Of a DNA stretch of 64,000 bases, positions 35,838-45,385 are shown piece after piece (the first letter of the stretch is position 1; each line of letters opens with the position of its first letter). Made by a program: the position numbers and the translations under genes. Origin of the DNA: Amycolatopsis lurida (GTDB lineage: Bacteria > Actinomycetota > Actinomycetes > Mycobacteriales > Pseudonocardiaceae); NCBI RefSeq assembly GCF_900105055.1, contig NZ_FNTA01000003.1, forward strand, positions 186,001 through 250,000, read 5' to 3'. Below the pieces are notes generated by a model that was not told where the DNA came from, did no database searches, and saw only the letters and a list, made by a program, of their open reading frames with translations.

Positions 35838-37259
35838 GTGACCGTGACCGAATCGGACACTTCCGCCGAAGGTGTCCAGGGGCCGGAAAATCCGCAGCTG
35901 AGCTTGGGCAGGGCCGCCGCGCGCAATCTGGCGACGACCACCAAATCCGTTCCCCAGATGCAGGGAATTTCGTCCCGGTGGCTGCTGAAATCGCTCGAAT
36001 GGGTTCAGGTGAACGGTGGTGCCTACCGGGTCAACCGGAGGCTCAATTACTCGGTCGGCGACGGACGGGTGACCTTCTCGAAGGCCGGCGCCGAGGTCAG
36101 CGTGATCCCGGCGGAACTGGGAGAACTGAAGCCACTCAAGGGATATGACGACGAAGAAGTACTCACCGAACTCGCCCGCCGATTCGAGCAGCAGGAAGTG
36201 GCGGCAGGCGACGTACTCGTCGAATTCGGCCACCGGGCCGACCGGGTCTACCTCATCGCACACGGCAAGATCACCAAAACCGGCCCTGGTCCCTACGGAG
36301 ACGAGACCGCGCTGGGCGTGGTCAAGGACGGCGACTACTTCGGCGCGCAAGCCCTCGTGGACGGTGACGGCATCTGGGAGTTCACCGCGAAGGCGGCCAC
36401 CGCCTGCACCGTGCTCACCCTGTCCCGACTGGACTTCGAGCGCGTACTGGAGGAGTCCGAATCGCTGCAGGCGCAGATCGAGCAGGCGTCACAGGATTCC
36501 GGACGCGCCAACGACTTCGGCGAGGCCGAGATCGACATCTCGTCCGGGCACGATGGCGAGCCACTGCTCCCGGGCACGTTCGTCGACTACGAGACCTCGC
36601 CGCGCGAATACGAACTGAGCGTGGCCCAGACGGTGCTCCGGGTCCACAGCCGGGTGTCCGATCTCTACAACCAGCCGATGGACCAGACCGAGCAGCAGTT
36701 GCGGCTGACCATCGAGGCGCTGCGTGAGCGGCAAGAACACGAAATGATCAACAACACGGACTTCGGCCTGCTCCACAACGCCGACTTCACCCAGCGCATC
36801 GCGACCCGGACCGGTCCGCCCACTCCGGACGATTTCGACGATCTGCTCGCACTGGTGTGGAAGGAACCCGGCTTCTTCCTCGCGCATCCGCGCACGATCG
36901 CCGCGTTCAGCCGCGAATGCAGCAAACGCGGGATCTACCCGACCGGAACCGATCTCGGCGGCCACAAGGTGCCGTCCTGGCGCGGGGTGCCGATCCTGCC
37001 CTGCAACAAGATCCCGGTGAGCCAGACCAGTACGAGTTCCGTCCTGCTGATGCGCACCGGCGAGAAGAACCAGGGCGTCGTCGGCCTGCGTCAGATCGGC
37101 CTGCCGGACGAATACGAGCCCGGCCTGAACGTCCGGTTCATGGGGATCTCGGAGCAGGCGATCATCTCCTACCTCGTCAGCACCTACTACTCCGCGGCCG
37201 TACTCGTCCCGGACGCGCTGGCCGTCCTCGAAGCCGCCGAACTCGGCCGCGAAGGATGA
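35838..37259 (+). CDS. Family 2B encapsulin shell protein 1
   Basis: A 473-residue HK97-fold shell protein of encapsulin family 2B. The N-terminal segment [20 protein letters not shown] and the C-terminal body ([36 protein letters not shown]) are family hallmarks. A cyclic-nucleotide-binding-like domain is inserted at about residues 100-215 ([32 protein letters not shown]). In this insert the usual FGE glutamate and phosphate-binding Arg are missing. GTG 35838 is taken as start; GTG 35826 is an alternative. The stop overlaps the next shell gene as ATGA. In characterised Streptomyces loci such shells enclose 2-methylisoborneol synthase. Confidence 0.9.
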   Translation: MTVTESDTSAEGVQGPENPQLSLGRAAARNLATTTKSVPQMQGISSRWLLKSLEWVQVNGGAYRVNRRLNYSVGDGRVTFSKAGAEVSVIPAELGELKPLKGYDDEEVLTELARRFEQQEVAAGDVLVEFGHRADRVYLIAHGKITKTGPGPYGDETALGVVKDGDYFGAQALVDGDGIWEFTAKAATACTVLTLSRLDFERVLEESESLQAQIEQASQDSGRANDFGEAEIDISSGHDGEPLLPGTFVDYETSPREYELSVAQTVLRVHSRVSDLYNQPMDQTEQQLRLTIEALRERQEHEMINNTDFGLLHNADFTQRIATRTGPPTPDDFDDLLALVWKEPGFFLAHPRTIAAFSRECSKRGIYPTGTDLGGHKVPSWRGVPILPCNKIPVSQTSTSSVLLMRTGEKNQGVVGLRQIGLPDEYEPGLNVRFMGISEQAIISYLVSTYYSAAVLVPDALAVLEAAELGREG

Positions 37260-38644
37260 CCGCCACGACGCCGGAGGCCGACCGGCGGCTCAGCCTCGGC
37301 CCCGCCGCCGCACGCAACCTGGCGACGACCACCAAGACCCGGCCGCAGATGCAGAGCATCACGCCGCGCTGGCTGCTGAAGATGTTGCCCTGGGTCGAGG
37401 CGTCCGGCGGTACCTTCCGGGTCAACCGGCGGCTCACCTACGCGATCGGTGACGGGCGGGTGAGCTTCACCAACGTCGGCACCGAGGTCCGGGTCGTCCC
37501 GCAGGAACTCGCGGAATTGGCCCTGCTGCGGGGTTTCGACGACGAGGACACACTCACCGCGCTCGCCGACCGATTCGTGCAGCACGAGTACCAGCCCGGC
37601 GAGACCATCGTCGGCCACGGGACTCCGCTCGACGAGGTCGTGCTGGTCGCGCACGGCAAGATCGCCAAGGTGGTGCCGGGTGAGTACGGCGCCGAAGCCT
37701 CGGTCGGCAGCATGGCCGACGGTGACCACTTCGGTGACGAAATGCTCGCCGGCATCGACCGGAACTGGCCGTTCACCGCCAAGGCCGTCACCCCGGTGAT
37801 CGTGCTGACCCTGCGTGCCGAAGACTTCGCCGACCTCAACGGCCGGTCCGAGGCGATGCGCCGCCATGTCCAGGACATGCTGGCGCATAAGGGAAAGCCG
37901 CAGAACGCCAAGGGCGAGGCCGAGATCGGGATGGCGTCGGGGCACGACGGCGAGCCCTTGCTTCCCGGCACGTTCGTCGACTACGAGATCTCGCCGCGCG
38001 AATACGACCTCGCCGTCGCGCAGACGTCGCTGCGGGTGCACACGCGGGTGACCGATCTCTACAACGGGCCGATGGACCAGTTCGACGAGCAACTCCGGCT
38101 GACCGTGGCGGCGCTGCGGGAGCGGCAGGAGTACGACCTGATCAACAACCGCGAGTTCGGACTCCTGCACAACGCCGACCTCAAGTCGCGGTTCCAGACC
38201 CGGTCGGGTCCGCCGACCCCCGACGACATGGACGAACTCGTCAGCCGTCGCCGCAAGACGAAGTTCTTCCTCGCCCATCCGAAGGCGATCGCCGCGTTCG
38301 GCAGGGAATGCACGCGCCGCGGCCTGTATCCGGAGGGCACCATGGTCGACGGGAAGGTGGTCGCCGCGTGGCGCGGCGTGCCGCTGCTGCCCTGCGACAA
38401 GATCCCGATCACCGACAGCGGCACGTCCGCGATCCTCGCGATGCGGACCGGTATCGAGGACAACGGCGTGATCGGGCTGCACCAGACCGGCCTGCCCGAC
38501 GAGTACGAGCCGGGTCTGAACGTGCGTTTCGACGGCATCAACGAACAGGCGATCGCCAGCTACCTGGTCAGCACCTACTACTCGGCCGCCGTGCTCGTTC
38601 CGGACGCGCTCGGCGTTCTGGAGAACGTCGAGGTCGCGCGGTGA
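37256..38644 (+). CDS. Family 2B encapsulin shell protein 2
   Basis: A 462-residue paralogue of shell protein 1, starting in an ATGA overlap. The shared blocks include [54 protein letters not shown] and the C-terminal [14 protein letters not shown]. The inserted cyclic-nucleotide-binding-like domain (about residues 85-205) is the most divergent part. It reads HFGDEMLAG followed by WPFTAKAV, again without the canonical Glu and Arg arrangement. Two non-identical, coupled shell genes suggest a mixed two-component shell. The following methyltransferase overlaps its stop as GTGA. Confidence 0.9.
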   Translation: MTATTPEADRRLSLGPAAARNLATTTKTRPQMQSITPRWLLKMLPWVEASGGTFRVNRRLTYAIGDGRVSFTNVGTEVRVVPQELAELALLRGFDDEDTLTALADRFVQHEYQPGETIVGHGTPLDEVVLVAHGKIAKVVPGEYGAEASVGSMADGDHFGDEMLAGIDRNWPFTAKAVTPVIVLTLRAEDFADLNGRSEAMRRHVQDMLAHKGKPQNAKGEAEIGMASGHDGEPLLPGTFVDYEISPREYDLAVAQTSLRVHTRVTDLYNGPMDQFDEQLRLTVAALRERQEYDLINNREFGLLHNADLKSRFQTRSGPPTPDDMDELVSRRRKTKFFLAHPKAIAAFGRECTRRGLYPEGTMVDGKVVAAWRGVPLLPCDKIPITDSGTSAILAMRTGIEDNGVIGLHQTGLPDEYEPGLNVRFDGINEQAIASYLVSTYYSAAVLVPDALGVLENVEVAR

Positions 38645-39546
38645 CGACAACGAACAACAACGCTCCAGAAAGGACAACACACGTGACCATCGCCCGTACT
38701 CCCGTTCCTGCCAAGGTGTTGCGCACCGAGTACCAGAAATCGGTGGCGTCGTACTGGAACAAGGAGAAGGATCCGGTCAACCTGCGGCTGGGCGATGTGG
38801 ACGGGCTCTACCACCACCACTACGGGATCGGCGAGGTCGACTGGTCGGTGCTGGAAGGCCCCGAGAACACTCGCGACGAGCGGATCATCGCCGAGATGCA
38901 CCGGCTGGAGACCGCTCAGGCGGACGTCCTGCTCGATCACCTCGGCGACGTCAAACCGGACGACCGGCTCCTCGACGCCGGCTGCGGACGCGGCGGATCC
39001 AGCATCATGGCCAACGCGCGATTCGGCTGTCACGTCGACGGGATCTCCATCTCCGAGAAGCAGGTCGAGTTCGCCAATCACCAGGCGGAGATCAGGGGCG
39101 TCGCCGACCGGGTGCGCTACCACTTCCGCAACATGCTCGACACCGGCTTCGAAACCGGCTCGCGCAAGGCGATCTGGAACAACGAAAGCACGATGTACGT
39201 CGACCTCCACGAACTCTTCGCCGAGCACGCAAGGCAGCTGGAGTTCGGCGGGCGGTACGTCACCATCACGGGGTGCTACAACGACGTGACCGGTGGCCGG
39301 TCCAAGGCCGTCGCGCAGATCGACCAGCACTACACCTGCAACATCCATCCGCGCAGTGAGTACTTCAAGGCCATGACGGCGAACGGACTGGTGCCGATCT
39401 CGGTGGTGGATCTGACGCCGGACACGATCCCGTACTGGGAGCTGCGGGCGAAGTCGTCGGTGGCGACCGGGATCGAAGGACCGTTCTTGGACGCCTATCG
39501 CGAAGGCAGCTTCCACTACCTGCTGATCGCCGCCGACCGCGTCTGA
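38641..39546 (+). CDS. Geranyl diphosphate 2-C-methyltransferase
   Basis: A 301-residue SAM-dependent C-methyltransferase that converts geranyl diphosphate to 2-methylgeranyl diphosphate, the substrate of the next enzyme. Family signatures are strong: [30 protein letters not shown] (SAM motif I), [12 protein letters not shown] and PYWELRA, all as in Streptomyces enzymes of about 290-300 residues. The start shown is GTG 38641, overlapping the shell stop as GTGA and preceded by GAGG. GTG 38683, eight bases after AAAGGA, is a good alternative that drops a low-complexity TTTNNN leader. Confidence 0.95.
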   Translation: MTTTNNNAPERTTHVTIARTPVPAKVLRTEYQKSVASYWNKEKDPVNLRLGDVDGLYHHHYGIGEVDWSVLEGPENTRDERIIAEMHRLETAQADVLLDHLGDVKPDDRLLDAGCGRGGSSIMANARFGCHVDGISISEKQVEFANHQAEIRGVADRVRYHFRNMLDTGFETGSRKAIWNNESTMYVDLHELFAEHARQLEFGGRYVTITGCYNDVTGGRSKAVAQIDQHYTCNIHPRSEYFKAMTANGLVPISVVDLTPDTIPYWELRAKSSVATGIEGPFLDAYREGSFHYLLIAADRV

Positions 39547-39573
39547 TCCCCGCGAGACCATCGGAGCGAAGCG

Positions 39574-40704
39574 ATGACCGAACAGGGTGCGCTCGCCACA
39601 CTGCTGGCCGGTCCGAGCGGGCTGGGCACGTCGGCCGCCCGGCTGGCGGCCCGGCTGACCGCTGTTCCTCAGGAGGCTCCGCCGCCTGAGGAACACGGTC
39701 TGGACCCGGCGTATGCCTACCGGCCGTGGGGCGACGGATCGGCGCCGCCGGTGTACTGCCCCGTCACCGAACGGATCAACGATCCACTCGCCCAAGAGGT
39801 CGACCGGCGGCTCGTCCGGTGGGCGGGGGAGTGCGGCTTCGGCGAGGAGGAGTGCGAGCAGATCGGGAAGGCGGGATTCGGCAGGCTCGTCATGCTCGCC
39901 CACCCGGACTGCGAGGATCCCGACAGGCTGCTGATCTCCGCGCGGCTCAACGCCGCGTGGTGGGCGGCCGACGACCTCTACGCCGACGACACCTCCCTCG
40001 GCGCCGTGCCTGCCGAGCTGCCGCCGAAGCTCGCGCTGGCGATGGCCGCGATGGACCCGGTGCCGTCGCTGGGCGAATTCAGCCGCGACCTCGACGAAAC
40101 ACTGCGGAACGACCGGGTTCTCGTGGCGCTGGGCTCGGCGACGGACTTCCTGCGGCGATCCGGGACCGCCGCGCAGGTCCAGCGAGTCTGCTACTCGACC
40201 TTCGCGATGTTCGTGAGCTGGACCGCCTACGCCGCGTGGCGCCACAGCGGGAAATACCCGCCGGCATGGGAGTACCTCGCGGCGCGGCAGCACGACAGCT
40301 TCTACACCTCGATGACGTTGATCGACGTCCTCGGTGGCTACGAACTGACTTCGAATCTGTACTACGACCCGCGGGTCCGGGAGGCGGCGATCCAAGCGGG
40401 GACGGCGTCCGTACTCGTCAACGACGTGCACTCGGTCACCAAGGACCTGGAGGACGAGTCGCCGCCCTGCAACGCGGTCCTGCTGATCGCCGACGACCGG
40501 AAATGCTCGATCGAAGAGGCCACGGCGATCACCGTCGAATTGCACAACGACGTCGTCCGGGACTTCCAATCCGCGTACGAAAAGCTGAGCACGGTCCCTT
40601 CCATCGAGCTGCAACGGTTCCTGCGCGGACTGCGTGGGTGGATGGGCGGCGGTTTCGAATGGCACTCGACGAGTCCCCGGTACCGGACGAAGCCCAGCGT
40701 TTAG
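39574..40704 (+). CDS. 2-Methylisoborneol synthase (terpene cyclase, encapsulin cargo)
   Basis: A 376-residue class I terpene cyclase turning 2-methylgeranyl diphosphate into 2-methylisoborneol. Metal-binding motifs are DDLYADD (acidic motif, about residue 129) and NDVHSVTKDLED (NSE motif, about 280). The C-terminus has the RY pair in SPRYRT. The first 65 or so residues are Gly/Ala/Pro-rich and probably disordered (GPSGLGTSAARLA, then QEAPPPEEHG). In related enzymes such a region loads the protein into the shell. Family members are usually about 440 residues, so this extension is short. ATG 39574 follows GGAG by seven bases. Confidence 0.94.
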   Translation: MTEQGALATLLAGPSGLGTSAARLAARLTAVPQEAPPPEEHGLDPAYAYRPWGDGSAPPVYCPVTERINDPLAQEVDRRLVRWAGECGFGEEECEQIGKAGFGRLVMLAHPDCEDPDRLLISARLNAAWWAADDLYADDTSLGAVPAELPPKLALAMAAMDPVPSLGEFSRDLDETLRNDRVLVALGSATDFLRRSGTAAQVQRVCYSTFAMFVSWTAYAAWRHSGKYPPAWEYLAARQHDSFYTSMTLIDVLGGYELTSNLYYDPRVREAAIQAGTASVLVNDVHSVTKDLEDESPPCNAVLLIADDRKCSIEEATAITVELHNDVVRDFQSAYEKLSTVPSIELQRFLRGLRGWMGGGFEWHSTSPRYRTKPSV

Positions 40705-40730
40705 TCCTCTGAATGCGGAAGGAGGCTAAA
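40700..40730. terminator. Bidirectional terminator over two stop codons
   Basis: Imperfect inverted repeat TTTAGTCCTC (40700-40709) and GGAGGCTAAA (40721-40730). The TAG stop of the 2-MIB synthase lies in the left arm and the TAG stop of ligA in the right arm. Only 21 bases separate the two genes, so one structure probably ends both transcripts. Confidence 0.5.
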
Positions 40731-42717
40731 CGACACCGGCTCCGATCAGCTGCTGCCAGATCACGCCTTGGTCCACGACCTCGACTTCGAGTTTCTCGGC
40801 CTTGGTGAGTTTGCTCGCCCCGACGTCGGCGCCGGTGATCAGCATGTCCGTGTTCGCCGAAACCGAGGACGCGATGGTCGCGCCCGCCCTCTCGCACAGC
40901 CGCTGGAAGGTCGGGCGCGGCACCTTCTCACCGGAGCGGGGGTCGCTGATCGAGCCGGTGACCACCACCGTCTTGCCTTCCAGTGGCGCACCGGCCGCGA
41001 CGACCGGTGGGAGGTCTTCCTCGCGTACGTCCAGTGAGACTCCGGCTTCCCGCAGCCTCTCGAGCTCGGGACGCAGCCGGGTGAGATGCTCGATCAGGGA
41101 CGCGGCGACCTTCGGGCCGATGTCCTCCACGGCGACGAGACCTTCCTCGCCGGCGTCTGCGACGGCTTCCAGCGAACCGAACCCTGCCCGGCACAGCCGC
41201 GCGGCGGTGCCCTCGGAGGCCATCGGGATCGCGAGCCCGATCAGCGCCCGGCGCAGGCCGACGGCCCGGCTCGCTTCGATCGACTCGATCATGCGGGTGG
41301 CGGAGATTTCGCCGATGCGGTCGAACTCCAGCAGCTTCTCCTTGGTGAGGCGGTAGAAGTCCGACGGGTGTTCGAGAATCCCGGCCTCGGCGAGCCGCTC
41401 GATCCAGACGCCGCCGATCGCGTCGATGTCCGCGGCCGCGCGAGACGCCCAGTGGATCAGCCGCCGGACGGTCTGGGCGGGGCAGGCGACGTTGGTGCAG
41501 AACAGTTCCCGGCTGTTGCCCTGTTCGGTCAGCGGTTCTTGGCACGACGGGCATACCGAGGGCGGCACGATCTCCCGCTCCTCGCCGGTGCGTTTGGCGG
41601 CGTCGAGGACGCCCGCCACGAAGGGGATCACGTCGCCCGCGCGGCGCACCAGCACGGTGTCGCCGATCTTGATGCCCCGGGCCTTGATGACCTCTTGGTT
41701 GGCCAGCGTCGCCCTGGTGACGGTGGTCCCGCCGACGAATACCGGTTCCAGCCACGCGACGGGCGCGATCTTGCCGGTCTTGCCGACGTCCCAGACGACA
41801 TCGGCGAGCACGGTGGTCTTCTCCTCGGCGGCGAACTTGAACGCCAGCGCGCCGCGCGGTGAGCTGGACCTGGTCCCGGCGGCGGCGTACGCGTCGCGAT
41901 CCGCCAGACGCAGCACGGCACCGTCGAGGTCGTAGTCGAGTTCGTTGCGCTGCTGCTCGATCGTCGTGATGACCGCCTGTGCCGCCTCGGCGTCCTCGCA
42001 GTGACGCATGTCGGCTGCGGCGAACCCGAGCGTCCGCAGCGCGCCGTCGAGATCGGTTTCCGCGCTTTCGGGCTCGGTGGAGAGATCGAAGGCGAAGAAC
42101 TGGAGACGTCGTTCGGCGACCGTTGCCGGATCCTTGGCACGCAGCGTGCCCGCGGCGGCGTTGCGCGGGTTGATCAGCGGTTTGTCCGGGTGAACCTTGT
42201 TGTAGGCGGCGAAAGTGGAGCGCAGCATGACCGCTTCACCGCGGACCTCGACCCGGCCGGGGGCGTCGACCTTGTCCGGGACACCGTCGGTCAGTGCGCG
42301 GACGAGCATGGTCACGTCGTCGCCCGTGGTCCCGTCGCCGCGGGTGACCGCCCTGGCGAGCCGTCCGTTTTCGTAGACCAGCGCCAGCGACAGGCCGTCG
42401 AGCTTCGGCATGACGACCACCGGCTGCCCGGGGAACCGGGTGAAGAACGCCGCGACCTGCTCGGGCTTGGTCGCCTTCTCCAGCGACAACATCGGGCGCG
42501 AGTGCCGGATGGGCGCGTGCAGGATGGCGGGCGCGCCGACCTGGTCGAGCGGGTTCGGATCGGGAGCGAGCTCGGGGTTCGCCTCGATGAGCCCGCGCAA
42601 TTCGTCTTCGATCGCGTCGTAGTCGGCGTCGGCGACCTTCGGCGAGCCTCGGTAGTAGGCGTCGCGAAGGACGACGATCTGATCGGCGAGTTCTTGGATG
42701 CGGTCCCGAGCGTTCAC
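40726..42717 (-). CDS. ligA: NAD-dependent DNA ligase
   Basis: A 663-residue NAD-dependent DNA ligase that seals nicks in DNA. Domain Ia has YYRGSPKVADADYD. The adenylation domain has Lys105 in MPKLDGLSL, VTRGDGTTGDDVT and RGALAFKFA. The OB fold (VGGTTVTRATLANQE), a four-cysteine zinc finger (CPSC ... CTNVAC), helix-hairpin-helix repeats and a C-terminal BRCT domain (GKTVVVTGSISDPRS) follow. All domains are present, though the protein is shorter than typical 700-730-residue actinomycete LigA. GTG 42717 is chosen over GTG 42741 because residues before it do not fit the family. It could be the main ligase or a second copy. Confidence 0.9.
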   Translation of the reverse strand: MNARDRIQELADQIVVLRDAYYRGSPKVADADYDAIEDELRGLIEANPELAPDPNPLDQVGAPAILHAPIRHSRPMLSLEKATKPEQVAAFFTRFPGQPVVVMPKLDGLSLALVYENGRLARAVTRGDGTTGDDVTMLVRALTDGVPDKVDAPGRVEVRGEAVMLRSTFAAYNKVHPDKPLINPRNAAAGTLRAKDPATVAERRLQFFAFDLSTEPESAETDLDGALRTLGFAAADMRHCEDAEAAQAVITTIEQQRNELDYDLDGAVLRLADRDAYAAAGTRSSSPRGALAFKFAAEEKTTVLADVVWDVGKTGKIAPVAWLEPVFVGGTTVTRATLANQEVIKARGIKIGDTVLVRRAGDVIPFVAGVLDAAKRTGEEREIVPPSVCPSCQEPLTEQGNSRELFCTNVACPAQTVRRLIHWASRAAADIDAIGGVWIERLAEAGILEHPSDFYRLTKEKLLEFDRIGEISATRMIESIEASRAVGLRRALIGLAIPMASEGTAARLCRAGFGSLEAVADAGEEGLVAVEDIGPKVAASLIEHLTRLRPELERLREAGVSLDVREEDLPPVVAAGAPLEGKTVVVTGSISDPRSGEKVPRPTFQRLCERAGATIASSVSANTDMLITGADVGASKLTKAEKLEVEVVDQGVIWQQLIGAGVV

Positions 42718-42771
42718 GGGGCAGAGATTACCCGGGACCACCGACAGAACACCGTCCGAAGAGGACTCGTG

Positions 42772-43869
42772 TCACGGGTTGATGGCCAGCACCAGGAACG
42801 CGGCCAGCAGGACCAGGTGCACCCCGCCCTGCAGCCGGGTCGCCCGGCCGGGGACGACGGTGAGCACGCTGACCGCGATCGTCAGCGCCAGCAGCACGAT
42901 ATGCGTGGCGCCGAGGCCCAGCATCAACGGTCCGTCCAGCCAGATCGACGCCAGCGCGATGGTCGGGATGGTGAGCCCGATGCTCGCGATCGCCGAACCG
43001 TAGGCGAGGTTCAGGCTGGTCTGCATCCGGTCGCGCCGTGCGGCCCGGGTCGCGGCCAGTGTCTCCGGCAGCAGCACCAGCATGGCGATCACGACGCCGA
43101 CGAACGACTGCGGGAAGCCCGCGGCGCGGACCCCCGCTTCGATCGCGGGCGATTCGACCTTGGCCAGTCCGACGACGGCGACGAGCGCGACCAGCAGGAG
43201 CCCCAGGCTGGTCAGGGCCGCCTTGTTGGTCGGCGGTTCGGCGTGCTCCTCTTCTTTCACGGCGCCATCACTGTCGACCGGCAGGAAGAAGTCGCGGTGG
43301 CGCACGGTCTGCGTGAGCACGAAGAGTCCATAGAGCAGCAGCGACGCGACCGCGGCGAAGGTGAGCTGCGTGCCGTTGAAGGCCGGGCCGGGGGTGCTCG
43401 TGGTGAACGTGGGCAGCACGAGGGTGACGGAGGCGAGTGTCGCCACGGTGGCGAGCGCGCCGCCACTGCCTTCGGGATTGAAGTGCGTCTCGCCGTAGCG
43501 GCGGGCGCCGACCATGAGCGAGATGCCGGCGATGCCGTTCATCGTGATCATCACCGCGGCGAACACGGTGTCGCGGGCGAGGGTTCCGGCCTCGGGGCCG
43601 CCGGAGGACATCATCGTCACGATCAGCGCGACCTCGATGACCGTGACCGCGATCGCCAGCACGAGCGAGCCGAAGGGTTCCCCGACACGGTGAGCGACCA
43701 CCTCGGCGTGGTGCACCGCGGCCAGCACCGTCCCGCCGAGCGCGAGCGCGACGATCGCCACGGGCACCGGGCCCAGGTCGCGGCCCCAGCTCAGCGCCAG
43801 CACGACTATGGCGAGGACCGGCATGACGGTGGTCCAAGACACGGGGAATCGTCTGCGCGAAGCGGCCAT
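42772..43869 (-). CDS. CaCA-type calcium/proton antiporter (ChaA-like)
   Basis: A 365-residue membrane protein of the Ca2+:cation antiporter superfamily. About 11 helices are expected, with the two family signature regions: EVALIVTMMSSGGPEAGTLA with AAVMITMNGIAG in the first half, and VIAMLVLLPETLAATRAA with NLAYGSAIASIGLTIP in the second. The acidic residue in each supports cation exchange. An acidic loop (KEEEHAEPP) joins the halves. ATG 43869 follows AAGGTGG. It resembles ChaA of enteric bacteria, which exports calcium or sodium for protons. It stands alone on the minus strand. Confidence 0.88.
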   Translation of the reverse strand: MAASRRRFPVSWTTVMPVLAIVVLALSWGRDLGPVPVAIVALALGGTVLAAVHHAEVVAHRVGEPFGSLVLAIAVTVIEVALIVTMMSSGGPEAGTLARDTVFAAVMITMNGIAGISLMVGARRYGETHFNPEGSGGALATVATLASVTLVLPTFTTSTPGPAFNGTQLTFAAVASLLLYGLFVLTQTVRHRDFFLPVDSDGAVKEEEHAEPPTNKAALTSLGLLLVALVAVVGLAKVESPAIEAGVRAAGFPQSFVGVVIAMLVLLPETLAATRAARRDRMQTSLNLAYGSAIASIGLTIPTIALASIWLDGPLMLGLGATHIVLLALTIAVSVLTVVPGRATRLQGGVHLVLLAAFLVLAINP

Positions 43870-43934
43870 GACGCCACCTTCGCACACTCTGTGTGACGTC
43901 GCCCCTCCATAGGGGTCGCGGGGTGACGCAGTTC

Positions 43935-43997
43935 TTAGCCAGCACCGACTCCGTCGAGGAAGGTCTCGACGAGCAGGTCCACGGCGCGGCTGGTCAC
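43935..43997 (-). pseudogene. Possible 3' scrap of a TetR-type regulator gene
   Basis: Minus-strand codons read [20 protein letters not shown] and then TAA. This looks like the last helix of a TetR C-terminal domain. No upstream part exists: the next bases (from 43990) belong to an aldehyde dehydrogenase fragment on the other strand. It is short, so the identification is tentative. Confidence 0.3.
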
Positions 43998-44397
43998 CGG
44001 AGGACGCGAAGTCCCGGCTGGCCTGGACAAGGGCAACTACGTCACGCCGACGTTGTTCGCCGACGTCGACAGCACGATGCGCATCGCCAAGGAGGAGATC
44101 TTCGGGCCGGTGTTGGTCGTCATTCCGTACGCCGACGAAGACGACGCGATCCGCATCGCCAACGATTCGGAGTACGGGCTCTCCGGCGGCGTCTGGTCCG
44201 CGGACGAGGAACGCGCGCTTGCCGTCGCCCGGCGAATGCGCACCGGGACCGTCACCGTCAACGGTGCGCCGATCGGCTTCGACGGCCCCTTCGGCGGCTA
44301 CAAGGCCAGCGGAATCGGCCGTGAATACGGTGCCGCGGGCCTCGCCCAGTACGTGGAACTCAAGACCATCACGAAAGACGGGCGTCGGGGATCCTGA
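43990..44397 (+). pseudogene. Truncated aldehyde dehydrogenase, C-terminal fragment
   Basis: About 135 codons match only the C-terminal quarter of an NAD-dependent aldehyde dehydrogenase: [53 protein letters not shown] and [14 protein letters not shown]. Those are the substrate-domain and hinge motifs. The nucleotide-binding domain and catalytic Cys (normally about 300 residues upstream) are absent, and there is no natural start. It is therefore a remnant of a deletion. The frame is still open to the normal stop, so loss may be recent. Its end overlaps the convergent small gene at 44369. Confidence 0.85.
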
Positions 44398-44620
44398 CGG
44401 TGATCCGGTCGTCCGCGGCGACGATCCGCTGAAGGCGGAACCGGCATAGGGTGTAGAACATTTCACCCAGCTCTTCGGGGTCGATACGGCCTTCGAGGTC
44501 GCGCTTGCTCGCGTTGAGCACCCGGCTGATCACGGCCGAGGGCACCCGGCCCCCGAACTCGCCCATCAGCCAGACAGCGATTTCGCCGATCTCGTCCGTG
44601 ATCGTGCGCTGCGCGGTCAT
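44369..44620 (-). CDS. Small helical protein, unknown function
   Basis: An 83-residue protein with predicted amphipathic helices ([51 protein letters not shown]). It ends in a basic C-terminus. ATG 44620 sits eight bases after GAGG. Similar short three-helix proteins occur widely in actinomycetes with no known role; I cannot assign a family firmly. Its last codons overlap the aldehyde dehydrogenase remnant on the opposite strand. Confidence 0.6.
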   Translation of the reverse strand: MTAQRTITDEIGEIAVWLMGEFGGRVPSAVISRVLNASKRDLEGRIDPEELGEMFYTLCRFRLQRIVAADDRITVRIPDARLS

Positions 44621-44848
44621 CGGCCGTACCTCTTCGCGTCGGAGTGTCACGACACTCCGACGGACGACCGGAACACCCATGACGGGATACCCGCGAGATT
44701 GCTCTGCTCGGCCTAACCAGAGTCGGTTGCACCGAACCTTGCATCGGGCCGGGCCGATCTCCGGGAGAACCCCGATGTGATCGACAGCCGGGTGTGTCAG
44801 CCTCGAGGTTGACCATTGTGGACAGTCAGGAAGGAGGGCACACGCGTA

Positions 44849-45382
44849 GTGGCCCCAGCAAGTGATGAAGAGACCACGCGATGGATAGCGGAGTTGATGG
44901 CCCTCTGTGAGCTCTACCGATCCGCGGAGAGCGCGGGATCGGCAGAGGCGGTGTCACACGCGGGGTGGCACACCGGGGCCCGGATCGGGACGAGCACCGC
45001 GGACGGGCGGATGCTGGCCTACCACGATTCGGGTGTGGAGGCGGAGTGCGTCTTCCGGGAGGGAGAGCGCCCGCTGTTCAACATCATGAGCACCGGATAC
45101 GGGAGCGACACCGGCGAGCGCGGGTTCGCGGTATGGAGCAGACGACCGGGCGTGCTCGGAGCGATCGACGACGGGGTGACGCGCCTGGAGGTGACCGACG
45201 CGGACGGTGACGTCGTCCGGGCCGCGATCGTGGCGCACACCTTCGCCGTGGACGTGGACCTGGGTCCGGTGCCCCAGACGATCGACGAAGTGTTCGCCCC
45301 ATGGGAGCCGCCGGAGCTGACCGTCCGGGTGTACGGCGAGGGCGGCGCGCTGCGATACGAAGGTCCTCTGCTGACCGCGTGA
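44849..45382 (+). CDS. Hypothetical protein
   Basis: A soluble protein of 177 residues with no signal peptide, membrane helix or motif I recognise. It begins with an acidic helical segment (EETTRWIAELMALCELYRSA) and continues as alternating short strands (DSGVEAECVF, FAVWSRRPGVLGAIDDG, RVYGEGGALRYEG). GTG 44849 is taken because AGGAAGGAGG precedes it by 11 bases; a TTG at 44816 would overlap that ribosome site. It appears monocistronic and ends just before a family B palindrome. Confidence 0.6.
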   Translation: MAPASDEETTRWIAELMALCELYRSAESAGSAEAVSHAGWHTGARIGTSTADGRMLAYHDSGVEAECVFREGERPLFNIMSTGYGSDTGERGFAVWSRRPGVLGAIDDGVTRLEVTDADGDVVRAAIVAHTFAVDVDLGPVPQTIDEVFAPWEPPELTVRVYGEGGALRYEGPLLTA

Positions 45383-45385
45383 AAA

